Shown: positions 18,635 to 26,847 of the stretch, piece by piece
Position numbering within the stretch: position 1 is the first letter of the stretch
How the letters are laid out: every line of letters starts with the position of its first letter
Assembly (NCBI GenBank): GCA_963797675.1
Contig: CAWCQQ010000002.1
Span: 186,001 to 250,000, forward strand
Source of the DNA: DASQPR01 sp963797675
Lineage (GTDB): Bacteria; Actinomycetota; Actinomycetes; Mycobacteriales; Micromonosporaceae
Direction of reading: 5' to 3'
Length of the DNA stretch: 64,000 nt
The notes under the pieces: model-generated
What the model was told of the DNA's origin: nothing
The model's database searches: none
Seen by the model: the letters and a program-made list of their open reading frames with translations, nothing else
Translations under genes and position numbers: made by a program

Positions 18635-19027
18635 CTAGTTGGCCTTGCCCTGAACCTTGTCGGGGACGACGATGCCGAGGAGCCAGCCGACGACGCCGAC
18701 GATGAGCGCGCCCAGCACGGCGCTCGGCCAGAAGTTCTCCACGTGGAACGGGATGCCCACACCGCCGGCGATCCAACTCACCAGCCAGAACAGCAGACCG
18801 TTGACGACGAGAGAGATGAGGCCGAGCGTCAGGACGTAGAACGCGCAACCGACGGTCTTGATGATCGGTCGCAGAATCGTGTTGACGATGCCGAAAATAA
18901 CCGCGATCAAAACGATCGTCAGGATTTTCCCGCCGGTGGATTGGGCGGTCACTTGGACGCCGCTGATCAGCAGTGTGGCGATCCACACCGCGACGGCGCT
19001 GATGACGAGCCGGATGAGGTAGGACAT
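18635..19027 (-). CDS. YvlD-like four-helix membrane protein (phage-holin family IV annotation)
   Basis: This 130-aa membrane protein has four predicted helices. It begins 'MSYLIRLVISAVAVWIATLL' and carries the family segment 'FGIVNTILRPIIKTVG' followed by 'LTLGLISLVVNGLLFWLV'. These features place it in the DUF360/YvlD-type family, often labelled phage holin, although no phage genes are near. I chose ATG 19027 because AAGGA lies eight bases upstream; the frame stays open 18 codons further. It is 19 bases downstream of eccE in the same direction. The function is unknown. Confidence 0.85.
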   Translation of the reverse strand: MSYLIRLVISAVAVWIATLLISGVQVTAQSTGGKILTIVLIAVIFGIVNTILRPIIKTVGCAFYVLTLGLISLVVNGLLFWLVSWIAGGVGIPFHVENFWPSAVLGALIVGVVGWLLGIVVPDKVQGKAN

Positions 19028-19046
19028 GCGCGGAATCCTTTCACGT

Positions 19047-20516
19047 TCATGCAAACGCGGCCAGACCCTGCACATCCGCATCCGTCCCGACCGGAGCCGG
19101 CATCATGGCCCACCGCACCAGGCCGTCGGCGATCACGGCGACCATGTCGCGATCGATCCGGCTGAGCCACGCGGCGGTGGTGGGCGAAAGGTCCAGCGCG
19201 TCCGCGACCGCATATGCGTCCTGCTGGGTCAACGGGTGGCAGATCACGACGTCCGCCGCGCGCAACGCGCCGGCATCCTGCAGGTCAGCGCCGTCAAGGA
19301 CATCAACCCGCAGTGGTACGCCGCCGGCCGGCTCCGCCAGCTCCGCTAACCTCCGTGCGGCCGCCGGCCCGCCGATGACGATGACGCGGACCTGACGGCC
19401 GGAGGCCGGCATTCGGATGCGCAGGTGCCGGCCGGTCCGATCCTCGCCGATCACCACGCCGGTGGCCGGCAACGTCAACGCCGATCCGATGCTGGTGTCC
19501 GGATCCGTGCCGGGCCTCCGACTCGTGCCGGTCCTCGGACTCGTGGAGATGTCCGGACTCGTGGTGGTGTCCGGATTCGTGGCGCTGTCTCGATCCGTGG
19601 CGCGTCCGGAGGTCGTCGCACCATCCCCGTCGACCGCGAGCGGCAGCGTCATCCGCCAGCCGCTCAGGTGGTCGCCGTCGAGCCGCCGGACCGGTACGAC
19701 CGACGCGACATAGGCGACGGCGTCGGTCAGGATCCGATCGGACGCGGCGATCAGCCGGATCGTCACGGTCGTGCCGGCCCCGGACCACGCGACGACCGTG
19801 CCGACATCGGGGCGGGCGGTAAGGCGTACCAATTGGTTCTGGTCCAGACGATCGGCGTGCGGTGACGTCCGTAGCGTGGTCTGGATCGTCGGACCTGCGG
19901 TGAGGTGGTCCCACGCCTCGCGCGGCGGGCTCGCGACACCGGTTGCGGCCTCCAGATCGGTGTTCTCCAGGCGGCGGTGCGGGATGTGCTCGTCGTGGAG
20001 GTGCCGCGAAGCCCGGCGCAGCGCCGCATTGAGCGCCGCCCGCAGCGATGCGTCGTCAAACGACACCCCATCGGCTGCCCGGCACGCGCGCACGGCGAGA
20101 AACCCGCGCGCGTCATGCACCACAACCTGCAGGTGTACGCGAGGACCGCCACCCTGTGACAGCGCGGGCCACCGGTCCAGGCGTGGCAGGGGAGTCTCTT
20201 CCGTGGTGACGAGCATCGTCGAGTCGCCGAGTTCGAAAACACCGACGGCGCCGTCGGCATCGATGATCACGCCATCCGCCACGAGCGTGCTCGGTGCGTG
20301 CGAACCTCGACGCAATGACCAGCGAGCCCCGATCGCGATCCAGGCGGACACGGGTAACTGCCGCCGGCGCCCGTATGCCACGACGGCGCACACGGCCGCA
20401 GCAGCGATCAACGTGGCGCGGGCGGCCGTCGCGGATGTCAGGGCGGCCAGGAGCAGCGCAAGCGCGGACAACTCCACGAGAACGAGCCGCGAGGCGTGCC
20501 GACGTATCACGCGCAC
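19047..20516 (-). CDS. eccE: type VII secretion protein EccE-like
   Basis: This protein of about 489 aa matches the EccE pattern. Two hydrophobic helices lie close to the N-terminus (from 'LVLVELSALALLLAALTS'), followed by a basic linker and a large soluble domain containing 'SAWIAIGARWSLRR' and 'VHDARGFLAVRACRAA'. EccE is a peripheral component of the ESX membrane complex. I chose GTG 20516 because GGGAGG lies five bases upstream; the frame remains open through the adjacent 66-bp repeat, which is unlikely to be translated. A Thr/Ser/Pro/Asp-rich low-complexity stretch of about 45 residues (encoded near 19480-19620) interrupts the C-terminal half. eccB is divergent. Confidence 0.8.
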   Translation of the reverse strand: MRVIRRHASRLVLVELSALALLLAALTSATAARATLIAAAAVCAVVAYGRRRQLPVSAWIAIGARWSLRRGSHAPSTLVADGVIIDADGAVGVFELGDSTMLVTTEETPLPRLDRWPALSQGGGPRVHLQVVVHDARGFLAVRACRAADGVSFDDASLRAALNAALRRASRHLHDEHIPHRRLENTDLEAATGVASPPREAWDHLTAGPTIQTTLRTSPHADRLDQNQLVRLTARPDVGTVVAWSGAGTTVTIRLIAASDRILTDAVAYVASVVPVRRLDGDHLSGWRMTLPLAVDGDGATTSGRATDRDSATNPDTTTSPDISTSPRTGTSRRPGTDPDTSIGSALTLPATGVVIGEDRTGRHLRIRMPASGRQVRVIVIGGPAAARRLAELAEPAGGVPLRVDVLDGADLQDAGALRAADVVICHPLTQQDAYAVADALDLSPTTAAWLSRIDRDMVAVIADGLVRWAMMPAPVGTDADVQGLAAFA

Positions 20517-20526
20517 CCGCACCTCC

Positions 20527-20668
20527 CTGCGCTCATTACCGACGGCTGCTTCGCAGCGGTCGCCAATGCTGCACCATGGTTCGCTCCGCAAGCTGCGCTC
20601 ATTACCGACGGCTGCTTCGCAGCAGTCGCCAATGCTGCACCATGGTTCGCTCCGCAAGCTGCGCTCAT
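20527..20668. repeat. tandem 66-bp repeat (2.15 copies)
   Basis: Two full copies start at 20527 and 20593 and a ten-base third copy at 20659. The full copies differ only at 20558 (G) versus 20624 (A). Each unit contains the small palindrome GCTGC-TTC-GCAGC and ends with a purine-rich segment that could pair with its neighbour. The length is a multiple of three, so reading frames continue through it; reverse translation gives a 'RSEPWCSIGDRCEAAVGNE' peptide. It fills the gap between divergent eccE and eccB, so it must lie in or beside their promoters. Confidence 0.9.
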
Positions 20669-20692
20669 GCGTATCTCTCCCCGCGGCTATCG

Positions 20693-21997
20693 ATGAACCG
20701 CTATCGTATGGCGAGAAATCGGCGGCTGTCACTGACGGACGCCCGCGCGAGTGAATCGTTCGTGGTGGGGGGTTCGGTGGCGGTCCGGCGGGAGCAGGCG
20801 CTGATCCACCGGGCCGCCATGCGCTCGGCCGAGGCGGCGATCGTGTCTCCGGGTGAACGCCTGCCCCGGCGGTTCGGTGCCGCGACCGGGGGCAGCGTCA
20901 TCATCGCGGTGGTCGCGCTGACGGTGGTCGCCGCGGTCGCGCTGCTGACCGGCCATCGTGGACCCGCGGCGGCCGCCGCCGGCCCGGTCGCCGCGTCCAC
21001 ACTCCCGCCGGGTCCAGGCCTTTCGCCGTCACCGCCTCAGCTCTCCGCGCCGCCGAGCGCGCCACCGCCCTCATCGCCCGGACCGTCGTCGGCGACACCG
21101 CTCGCCGCCTGGCAGCACTCCGGCATCCTGATCGTCGACGAGTCGACCGGCGCGTCCTACGTCTACGTCTCCGGACGGCTCCACCCGCCACTGAATGCGG
21201 CCTCCGAAGACCTGATCCTCGGTACGCCGACGCCGAGGCGCGTCACCGTTGCACACGCGACGATCGTGGCGGCTCGTCCGGGCCCGGAGCTCGGTATTGT
21301 CGGCGCGCCAGTGCTGCCGGCCGCCGGTTCGATGCTCGGCGGCGATCTCGTGATCTGCTCCGCGAGCGGCCAGGCAACCACGTCGATCGTGTTCGCGTCG
21401 GCGGCCGGGCAGGCCGACAGCGGATTCGTGGGGTACGGCGGGCTGTCCGGCGGCGACGGCCTCAACACGAATGCCCTGATCGTGTCGAACCGCGGCGCCG
21501 ACTATCTGGTCTGGAATCGGGTCCGGCACCCGATCTCCGATCCGGCCAAGGTGTTCGCCGCGTACAAGTGGTCCGGCGTGGTCGCGGTAGCGGTGCCGGA
21601 CGACGTCTTGGCCGCACTGCCGGGCGGAGCGACGATCTCGCCTACCGCGTTGACGCTCAAGCCACCGAAGCCATTGCACCTCGCAGCACCGGCGACGTTG
21701 TGCGTCAGCGTCGATCGCGCGGGAGCCGCCACTCACACGATGATCAATCCGATGGTGACGGTAGGCGCCGGCACATTCGTCCTGCCGACCGCCGGCGCGA
21801 TGCTCCTGAAGGCCTCGGCGTCCGCATCGACGGTCGATCTCATCATGGCGGGCACCTACTTTCCGATCACCGGTGGCAAGGCCGCGCTCGCCAGCCTCGG
21901 CTACGGCTCGGCGCCCGTCATGATCGCGCCCGCGAGCGTGCTCGGCCTGCTTGGCAGCGGGCCGACGCTGAGCCGGACGGCGGCGGTGGCCGGTTAG
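20693..21997 (+). CDS. eccB: type VII secretion protein EccB-like
   Basis: This 434-aa protein has EccB topology. A short cytoplasmic N-terminus ends in one transmembrane helix ('SVIIAVVALTVVAAVALLTG', about residues 65-85), followed by a Pro/Ser-rich linker and a long extracytoplasmic domain. Family hallmarks are 'GILIVDESTGASYVYVSGRL' followed by 'HPPLNAASEDLIL', the segment 'PELGIVGAPVLP', and a 'VICS' cysteine paired with a later Cys. EccB forms the periplasmic crown of the ESX channel and has ATPase activity in some systems. The N-terminus is divergent from the usual EccB start. ATG 20693 is chosen; ATG 20708 is an alternative. Confidence 0.88.
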   Translation: MNRYRMARNRRLSLTDARASESFVVGGSVAVRREQALIHRAAMRSAEAAIVSPGERLPRRFGAATGGSVIIAVVALTVVAAVALLTGHRGPAAAAAGPVAASTLPPGPGLSPSPPQLSAPPSAPPPSSPGPSSATPLAAWQHSGILIVDESTGASYVYVSGRLHPPLNAASEDLILGTPTPRRVTVAHATIVAARPGPELGIVGAPVLPAAGSMLGGDLVICSASGQATTSIVFASAAGQADSGFVGYGGLSGGDGLNTNALIVSNRGADYLVWNRVRHPISDPAKVFAAYKWSGVVAVAVPDDVLAALPGGATISPTALTLKPPKPLHLAAPATLCVSVDRAGAATHTMINPMVTVGAGTFVLPTAGAMLLKASASASTVDLIMAGTYFPITGGKAALASLGYGSAPVMIAPASVLGLLGSGPTLSRTAAVAG

Positions 21998-22039
21998 CCG
22001 TCCCACGTTTTCGCGACGAGATGTCCCGATTACCGGAAG

Positions 22040-22048
22040 TTATCCACA
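22040..22048 (+). promoter_or_regulatory. DnaA-box-like TTATCCACA upstream of the WXG100 pair
   Basis: This exact 9-mer matches the E. coli DnaA-box consensus and lies about 90 bases before the first WXG100 start. The same 9-mer occurs upstream of ssd at 41861. Only a sequence match is claimed. Confidence 0.35.
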
Positions 22049-22135
22049 GCCGACAAGTAAGAGTAGCGATGACGGTCGATGCATGGATAGCGTCATCCCG
22101 TTCAGCCGCGATTTCTTGTGGAGGTGAGATTTCCA

Positions 22136-22453
22136 ATGGCAACGACACAGGCGCAGGCCGATGTCATGACTCAGACGGCCGCCCGATTTGACCAGGTCAA
22201 TCTCTCGTTGGAGGCCATGCTCAAACGCCTGATGACGGAGCTCGACGTCCTGCGCACGCAGTGGCAGGGCGCCGGTGGCCGCTCGTTCGAGCAGGTGAAG
22301 TCGGCCTGGGCGCGTGACCAGGAGCTGCTGCATCGCACGCTCGCCGAGACCGCCGCGGCAATCCGAGCGTCCGGCAGTCGCTATGACGCAACCGACAGCG
22401 GTGCCGCGCAGCGGCTCGCACCCACCGGCGGCGGCCTGACGCTGCCCCTCTAA
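22136..22453 (+). CDS. WXG100-family ESX protein (first of pair)
   Basis: This 105-aa all-helical EsxA/EsxB-like protein is a type VII substrate or structural partner. It has the central W-x-G turn ('QWQGAGGRSFEQV', near residue 45) flanked by two amphipathic helices, and no signal peptide. I chose ATG 22136, preceded by GGAGGTGAG; an upstream in-frame GTG at 22118 overlaps that ribosome-binding site. It is followed after 18 bases by a second WXG100 gene, and the two probably form a heterodimer. Confidence 0.92.
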   Translation: MATTQAQADVMTQTAARFDQVNLSLEAMLKRLMTELDVLRTQWQGAGGRSFEQVKSAWARDQELLHRTLAETAAAIRASGSRYDATDSGAAQRLAPTGGGLTLPL

Positions 22454-22471
22454 CGGCAGAAGGAGAAGTTC

Positions 22472-22768
22472 ATGGTCAACGACGATGTCCTGGTCGTCAA
22501 CTTCGCGGCCCTCGATGCGGCGAGCGCCGATATCGGGCACGCGATCGGCGAACTCGAGGGTCAGCTTGATCAATTGGAGCGAGACGCCGCACCGCTGGTC
22601 GCGCAGTGGAGCGGCGATGCCCGGACGGCGTACGACGCCCGCCAGGCGAAGTGGCGGTCGGCGGCTGCCGATCTTGCTCGCATGCTGCGCGACATCAAGA
22701 TCGCGGTGGATGAGTCGGCCGCGGACTACCTCGCCACCGAGCGGAAGAACGCGGATCTGTTTTCCTAG
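22472..22768 (+). CDS. WXG100-family ESX protein (second of pair)
   Basis: This 98-aa helical hairpin protein has the W-x-G motif in 'QWSGDARTAYDARQAKW'. Its end 'ESAADYLATERKNADLF' contains a YxxxE-like element (Tyr-Leu-Ala-Thr-Glu), the type of C-terminal secretion signal known for ESX substrates. A good AAGGAGAAG lies just upstream of the ATG. It is paired with the preceding WXG100 gene and downstream of eccB. Confidence 0.92.
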   Translation: MVNDDVLVVNFAALDAASADIGHAIGELEGQLDQLERDAAPLVAQWSGDARTAYDARQAKWRSAAADLARMLRDIKIAVDESAADYLATERKNADLFS

Positions 22769-23161
22769 GCGTGTCCGGCGTCCGAGAGGTCTCGGGATCC
22801 ACGGATCAGTTCATAGATCCCGGCATTCAGCCGTGTCCAGATAACTCGTGTATCCGTTTTCGATATGCGGGCTATCTGGACGCGGCCGTCCGTGGCGTCG
22901 GCGTCCAGTGACGTACGCAGCCTTGTTCCACCGCCATGACCTGGACGGATGCCAAGATCCGCAACAGGTGCTCGCTGGCGGGTAGCGTACGACTGGCGGG
23001 TTGTGCGCTCGGCGTGGTCATCGAGATCGGCTGGCGCGCCGCATACGCTGGTACGTGTGTCCGGTCGCGCGCGTGCAAATCGTGACCGACCGGCGGCTGA
23101 CGGTAAAGTACGGACGACTTGTAGCTTGAGGGCGGATCGATGCGGACAAGAGAGGTGGGCC
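22769..23161. other. 393-bp intergenic region with a spaced 9-bp inverted repeat
   Basis: No convincing gene is present. The clearest structure is GTCCAGATA (22835-22843) and TATCTGGAC (22873-22881), perfect 9-bp inverted arms separated by 29 bases. The region precedes the SseB-domain gene and is expected to hold its promoter. An open minus-strand frame across it has no recognisable family features. Confidence 0.5.
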
Positions 23162-25477
23162 GTGACTGAGTGGGAACCGGCCACCGAGGCCGAAGCCGCA
23201 ATGCGCGACGCCCTTCGTACATCCGACCAGGAGCTCTACTTCCGGATCCTGTCCCGGGCCGAGCTGCTTCTGCCGGTCTCCGCCGATGCGCTCGCCGGCC
23301 GGACCGCGATGGGCTGGGGCACCTGGGCCTCCGGCGGCCGTACGCACGTGTTGTCGTTCACATCACCGGACGCGATGCGAATCTGCCTGGCCGAGAACGC
23401 CGGCTCCGCTCGCAAGATCGCGTTCCACGAACTCGCGAACACCTGGCCGAACCACGAGTGGTGGCTTGCCGTCAACCCGGGTCTGCCGATCGAGGGTTAC
23501 CTCCCGCCGTGGTTCGTTCTTCAGCTCGCGCGCGGCGATGTGCGCCTGCCCGGCCGATCGTCCGCAGCCCGCCGCGAACCGGATATCAACGCCCGGCGTA
23601 CGCCGCCGCCTCCACCGGAGCGTCCTGACCCGAGCGGACCGACGTCCCGGTTCGCGACCTCCTCCGATGCCCCCACCTCTCGGGTCGGTGCGTTTTCCGG
23701 GCCGCCGAGTGCGCCGTCGTCGTTCGGCGCATCCGTAGATCCGCCGACGTCGCGATTCGGTGCCCCGCCCGACGCGCCGACCACCCGGTTCGCCGCCCCA
23801 CCCGACGCGCCGTCGTCGTTCGACGCCTCCGCCGGCGCGCCGATCGAGCCGGACGATGTCCTCGATGTCGACCAGACCCAGGTGGTCAGCGACGCCACCG
23901 CGGATCAGGTCGGCGCGGCCAGCATGTCCGCCGGTGGGCGTCGACCGGGGCGTACCGCGACGGCACGCGAACCGGTCCGCCGGGTGCGGCGATATGAAGC
24001 CAGCATCATCGATGCGGAGATCATCTCGTCCACGGTTCTGGGCGCGAGCGCGATGGAAGCGCGAATCGTGGACGCGACCGTGGTCAGTGCGGGGCGCACC
24101 GATGGCCGGACGAACAGCGTCGTGCTGGATGTCGACGTCATCGACGCCACCGTGATCGAGATCGACGTTGACGAGAATACGCAGGTGGTTGGCCGGCCGG
24201 GCGGATCCGCCGGGCCGATGGCGGCCGCCGCCGGTGCCCGCCGTCGTGCCGCCGCCGCCAAGGACGCACAGACGCCGGCAGCGCCCGATCCGGGCGTCGC
24301 CGGGCTCTCCGCGAAGCCGAGCTTCACGCCGGCGAACGAGGTCGAGGCCAACCTTCTGGCCGCCGCGAGCAGCGCCAAGACCGACAACTTCCTGTCCACG
24401 CTGCTGCTGGCCAAGGTACTGATCCCGATCCCGACCGGCGAATCGGCCGAGATCCGGCCGGACGACCCGGCCTTCCCATGGCGGCGGGAGGTCGTTGACG
24501 GACAGGCGTACCTGGTGATCTTCACGTCGCCGGAGCGGATGACCGAGTTCATGGGGAACGACGTGGTCGCGGTGACCGCGAAGTTCGTCCAGCTGATCCG
24601 CTTCTGGCCGGACGCCAACTGGGCGTTCGCCGTCAACCCCGGTACACCGGTCGGCGCGACGCTGCCGGGAGCGCAGATCAAGGCACTCGCCGTGTGGGCC
24701 GCCGACGTCGGACTCACCGCCGATGACGATCTGGTCGAGGTGGAAGAGCCGGAGCCACCGACTCCGCCGCCGTCCACCAGCACGATCATCATGCAGAAGC
24801 CGATCGCGCCGTCGCAGGTCGACTACTATCTCGACCGCGGCTACGACCGGGCATCCGGATTCGTGCACCGAGCGACCGAGGTCGTCGGGCTGCATACGCC
24901 GGAGCAGATGTACTCGACGCTGGGGCTGTCCTACACGGGCACACCGTTTCAACGCGACGCCACCGATGTGTACGTGCTGCGTTGGGCGGCGCACCGCGGC
25001 GATCTCTACCGGATCCCGTACGGCGGGCAGCACGAAGCCGGCATGCGCGCGATGCAGGGCTGGATGATCGAACGCGCGCCGTTCCGCGGCAACGGCTTCG
25101 CGCCGGCCGAGCGCGGAGAGGTGATCGCCGAATTCAAGGTGGACAGCATCCGGCTGCCCCACGGCGCCCAGATGTGGCGCCTGAACAGCACCGGTGACCG
25201 CAAGCTCGTGGCCGTTCTCGATGCCGACGAGTGCACGTGGCGAGCCGCCATCGACGTGGGGATCACAGCCGACTGGGATCCCACGCTCCCGCCCGTACGC
25301 CAAGCTGCTGTGGCCGCATCTCCGAGTGCCTACGCCAGCGTGCCCGGCGCCCGGCCGGCCCAGCCCGTCGCGCCGATCGTCGACCCGTCCGATGATCCGC
25401 TCGATCCACGCTGGCGCGGCAAGCCGACCGGCCGTGGTTCGGCCAGCTGGTCCGCGTCCCGAGTAGGTGAGCGTTGA
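23162..25477 (+). CDS. double SseB-domain protein, type VII-associated
   Basis: This 771-aa protein has two SseB N-terminal-like domains. The first is around residues 10-130 ('ELYFRILSRAELLLPVS', 'WWLAVNPGLPIEGYLPPW') and the second around 390-525 ('NFLSTLLLAKVLIPIP', 'WAFAVNPGTPVGATLP'). Between them lie a disordered Pro/Ser/Asp segment with 'PPDAPTTRF'-like repeats and a block of three 'IIDAEII/IVDATVV/VIDATVI' strands. The C-terminal 230 residues are unassigned. It has no signal peptide or membrane helix. GTG 23162 is chosen because of the AGAGAGG upstream and the homology start. SseB proteins often accompany ESX genes; a regulator or chaperone role is inference. Confidence 0.82.
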   Translation: MTEWEPATEAEAAMRDALRTSDQELYFRILSRAELLLPVSADALAGRTAMGWGTWASGGRTHVLSFTSPDAMRICLAENAGSARKIAFHELANTWPNHEWWLAVNPGLPIEGYLPPWFVLQLARGDVRLPGRSSAARREPDINARRTPPPPPERPDPSGPTSRFATSSDAPTSRVGAFSGPPSAPSSFGASVDPPTSRFGAPPDAPTTRFAAPPDAPSSFDASAGAPIEPDDVLDVDQTQVVSDATADQVGAASMSAGGRRPGRTATAREPVRRVRRYEASIIDAEIISSTVLGASAMEARIVDATVVSAGRTDGRTNSVVLDVDVIDATVIEIDVDENTQVVGRPGGSAGPMAAAAGARRRAAAAKDAQTPAAPDPGVAGLSAKPSFTPANEVEANLLAAASSAKTDNFLSTLLLAKVLIPIPTGESAEIRPDDPAFPWRREVVDGQAYLVIFTSPERMTEFMGNDVVAVTAKFVQLIRFWPDANWAFAVNPGTPVGATLPGAQIKALAVWAADVGLTADDDLVEVEEPEPPTPPPSTSTIIMQKPIAPSQVDYYLDRGYDRASGFVHRATEVVGLHTPEQMYSTLGLSYTGTPFQRDATDVYVLRWAAHRGDLYRIPYGGQHEAGMRAMQGWMIERAPFRGNGFAPAERGEVIAEFKVDSIRLPHGAQMWRLNSTGDRKLVAVLDADECTWRAAIDVGITADWDPTLPPVRQAAVAASPSAYASVPGARPAQPVAPIVDPSDDPLDPRWRGKPTGRGSASWSASRVGER

Positions 25478-25839
25478 TGCGCGACGGATATCAGGCGACC
25501 TATCAGGGCGTCGTCTACGAGGCGAGCCCGGACGGCGAGACGTTCCGGCTCTACTCGGCCGAACCGGTCGAAGGCTTCACGAAGATCAACGATCGCCGGT
25601 ACCGGATGATCGTCCCCGCCGCCACGGCCGAGGACTTCTGCTACGTGCGGACCACCTGCGTGTGGCGTGGCGAGCCGTTCATCGTGCTGGGCGAGCACGA
25701 AGGCTGGCTCCGGGTGGAGTACACCGGCGGAAAGGCCCCGGTGGCGACCACGCTCGGACTCGAGGAGTTCGACTTCGGCGTCTATCAGGGCTGGGCACCC
25801 GCCAACGAGGTCACCGACCTGCGCGAATATCGCGTTTAA
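25477..25839 (+). CDS. conserved hypothetical protein, partner of the SseB-domain gene
   Basis: This 120-aa soluble protein begins 'MRDGYQATYQGVVYEASPDG' and has alternating strands rich in Tyr/Phe/Trp ('ETFRLYSAEPVEGF', 'WLRVEYTGGKAP'). I do not recognise a named family. Its ATG shares one base with the SseB stop, so the two are translationally coupled and probably act together. A TTG one codon upstream is in frame but less likely. Its stop codon abuts the stop of the convergent hydrolase with no bases between. Confidence 0.75.
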   Translation: MRDGYQATYQGVVYEASPDGETFRLYSAEPVEGFTKINDRRYRMIVPAATAEDFCYVRTTCVWRGEPFIVLGEHEGWLRVEYTGGKAPVATTLGLEEFDFGVYQGWAPANEVTDLREYRV

Positions 25840-26766
25840 CTACTTGATCCACTCAAGGATCGCGCCGGACACCAGGTCGGGCGCCTCGACGTGCGGGAAG
25901 TGTCCGACGTCGTCGAGCAGGCGCCACTCGTACCGGGCGATCACGTAGCGGCTCGATCCCTGTGCCGTCCGGGGCAACACCGCCCGGTCGAGAGCGCCGT
26001 GCAGCTGCAGCGTAGGCGTCACGATCGGCTGCTGGAGCAGCTTGACAAAGCGATAGCCGTGCAGCCGCAGCACCGAGCGAAACGCCCAGCGGTACGCCTC
26101 CAGCGCGCAGAACGCGGCCTGCGGGATCTGCATGGCGTCCCGGCATTTGCGCTCGTAATCGGCGAAGTCCGGACCGTCCACCCAGCGTTTGCCACCCCAG
26201 TCCCGGAGGAACTGGCCGACCATCGCCGCGTCGTCCCGGGTGAGCACATGTTCGTACCGTGGGATCTGGAACTTCAGCACCGGTGTCGCGGAGGCGGCCT
26301 GCCCCCGTGGATCCGAGATCAACGACGAACGTAGGCGGAGCGGGTGCGCGGCGCCGCAAACGACCAGGTTGCGCACCATTTTCGGGTGGAATGACGCGGT
26401 CGTCCATGCCATCATGCCGCCGTAGCCGGCCCCGACAAGATCGGCCGAGCGTTCGCCGAGCGCGCGGATCAGGCCGATCACGTCGGCGGCCATCGTATAG
26501 CCGTCGTAGCCGCGTGGTGGTTTGTCGGTCGCGCCGTATCCGCGCATGTCGACCGCGACAGCGCGGAAGCCGGCTTCGGCCACCGCGCGGAGTTGCTGCT
26601 CCCAGGCCCACCAGAATTCCGGGAAGCCATGTAGGAACAGCACCATCGGGCCGGTGCCGGACTCGACGACGTGGAAGCGGCTGCCGTTGGCGCTGACGAA
26701 CCGGTGCACCCAAGGCCCGTCGATCAGGACGCACGACTCGTCGATCGGCGTGGCGGGTGCGGTCAT
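25840..26766 (-). CDS. alpha/beta-hydrolase-fold protein, epoxide-hydrolase-like, nucleophile position altered
   Basis: This 308-aa protein resembles EphE/haloalkane-dehalogenase-type hydrolases. The oxyanion motif 'HGFPEFWW', the strand 'RAVAVDMRGYGATDKP', a candidate acid ('HGALDRAVLP') and His ('DVGHFPHVEAP') are present. At the nucleophile elbow, however, the sequence is 'VGAGYGGMMAW', putting Gly where family members have Asp (as in 'GHDWGG'). It may therefore be non-catalytic or use another mechanism. It lies downstream of nhaA (81-base gap, same strand). Confidence 0.88.
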   Translation of the reverse strand: MTAPATPIDESCVLIDGPWVHRFVSANGSRFHVVESGTGPMVLFLHGFPEFWWAWEQQLRAVAEAGFRAVAVDMRGYGATDKPPRGYDGYTMAADVIGLIRALGERSADLVGAGYGGMMAWTTASFHPKMVRNLVVCGAAHPLRLRSSLISDPRGQAASATPVLKFQIPRYEHVLTRDDAAMVGQFLRDWGGKRWVDGPDFADYERKCRDAMQIPQAAFCALEAYRWAFRSVLRLHGYRFVKLLQQPIVTPTLQLHGALDRAVLPRTAQGSSRYVIARYEWRLLDDVGHFPHVEAPDLVSGAILEWIK

Positions 26767-26847
26767 AACGTCAGCGTAGGGCGTACGTGCCGATCATGCC
26801 CATTCACCCGCCGTAGGACGCCCATGATCAGCGCATGACCGCGGCGA

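Noticed and set aside
18635..19027. Prophage holin
   Set aside because: The label comes from the family name only; no lysin, integrase or other phage genes are nearby.
20294..20692. Upstream extension of eccB through the 66-bp repeats
   Set aside because: The extension is repeat translation plus eccE antisense; EccB proteins start shortly before their single helix.
22765..23184. Minus-strand 139-aa frame in the gap before the SseB-domain gene
   Set aside because: No recognisable domain or ribosome-binding site, and it overlaps the likely promoter and start of the next gene.
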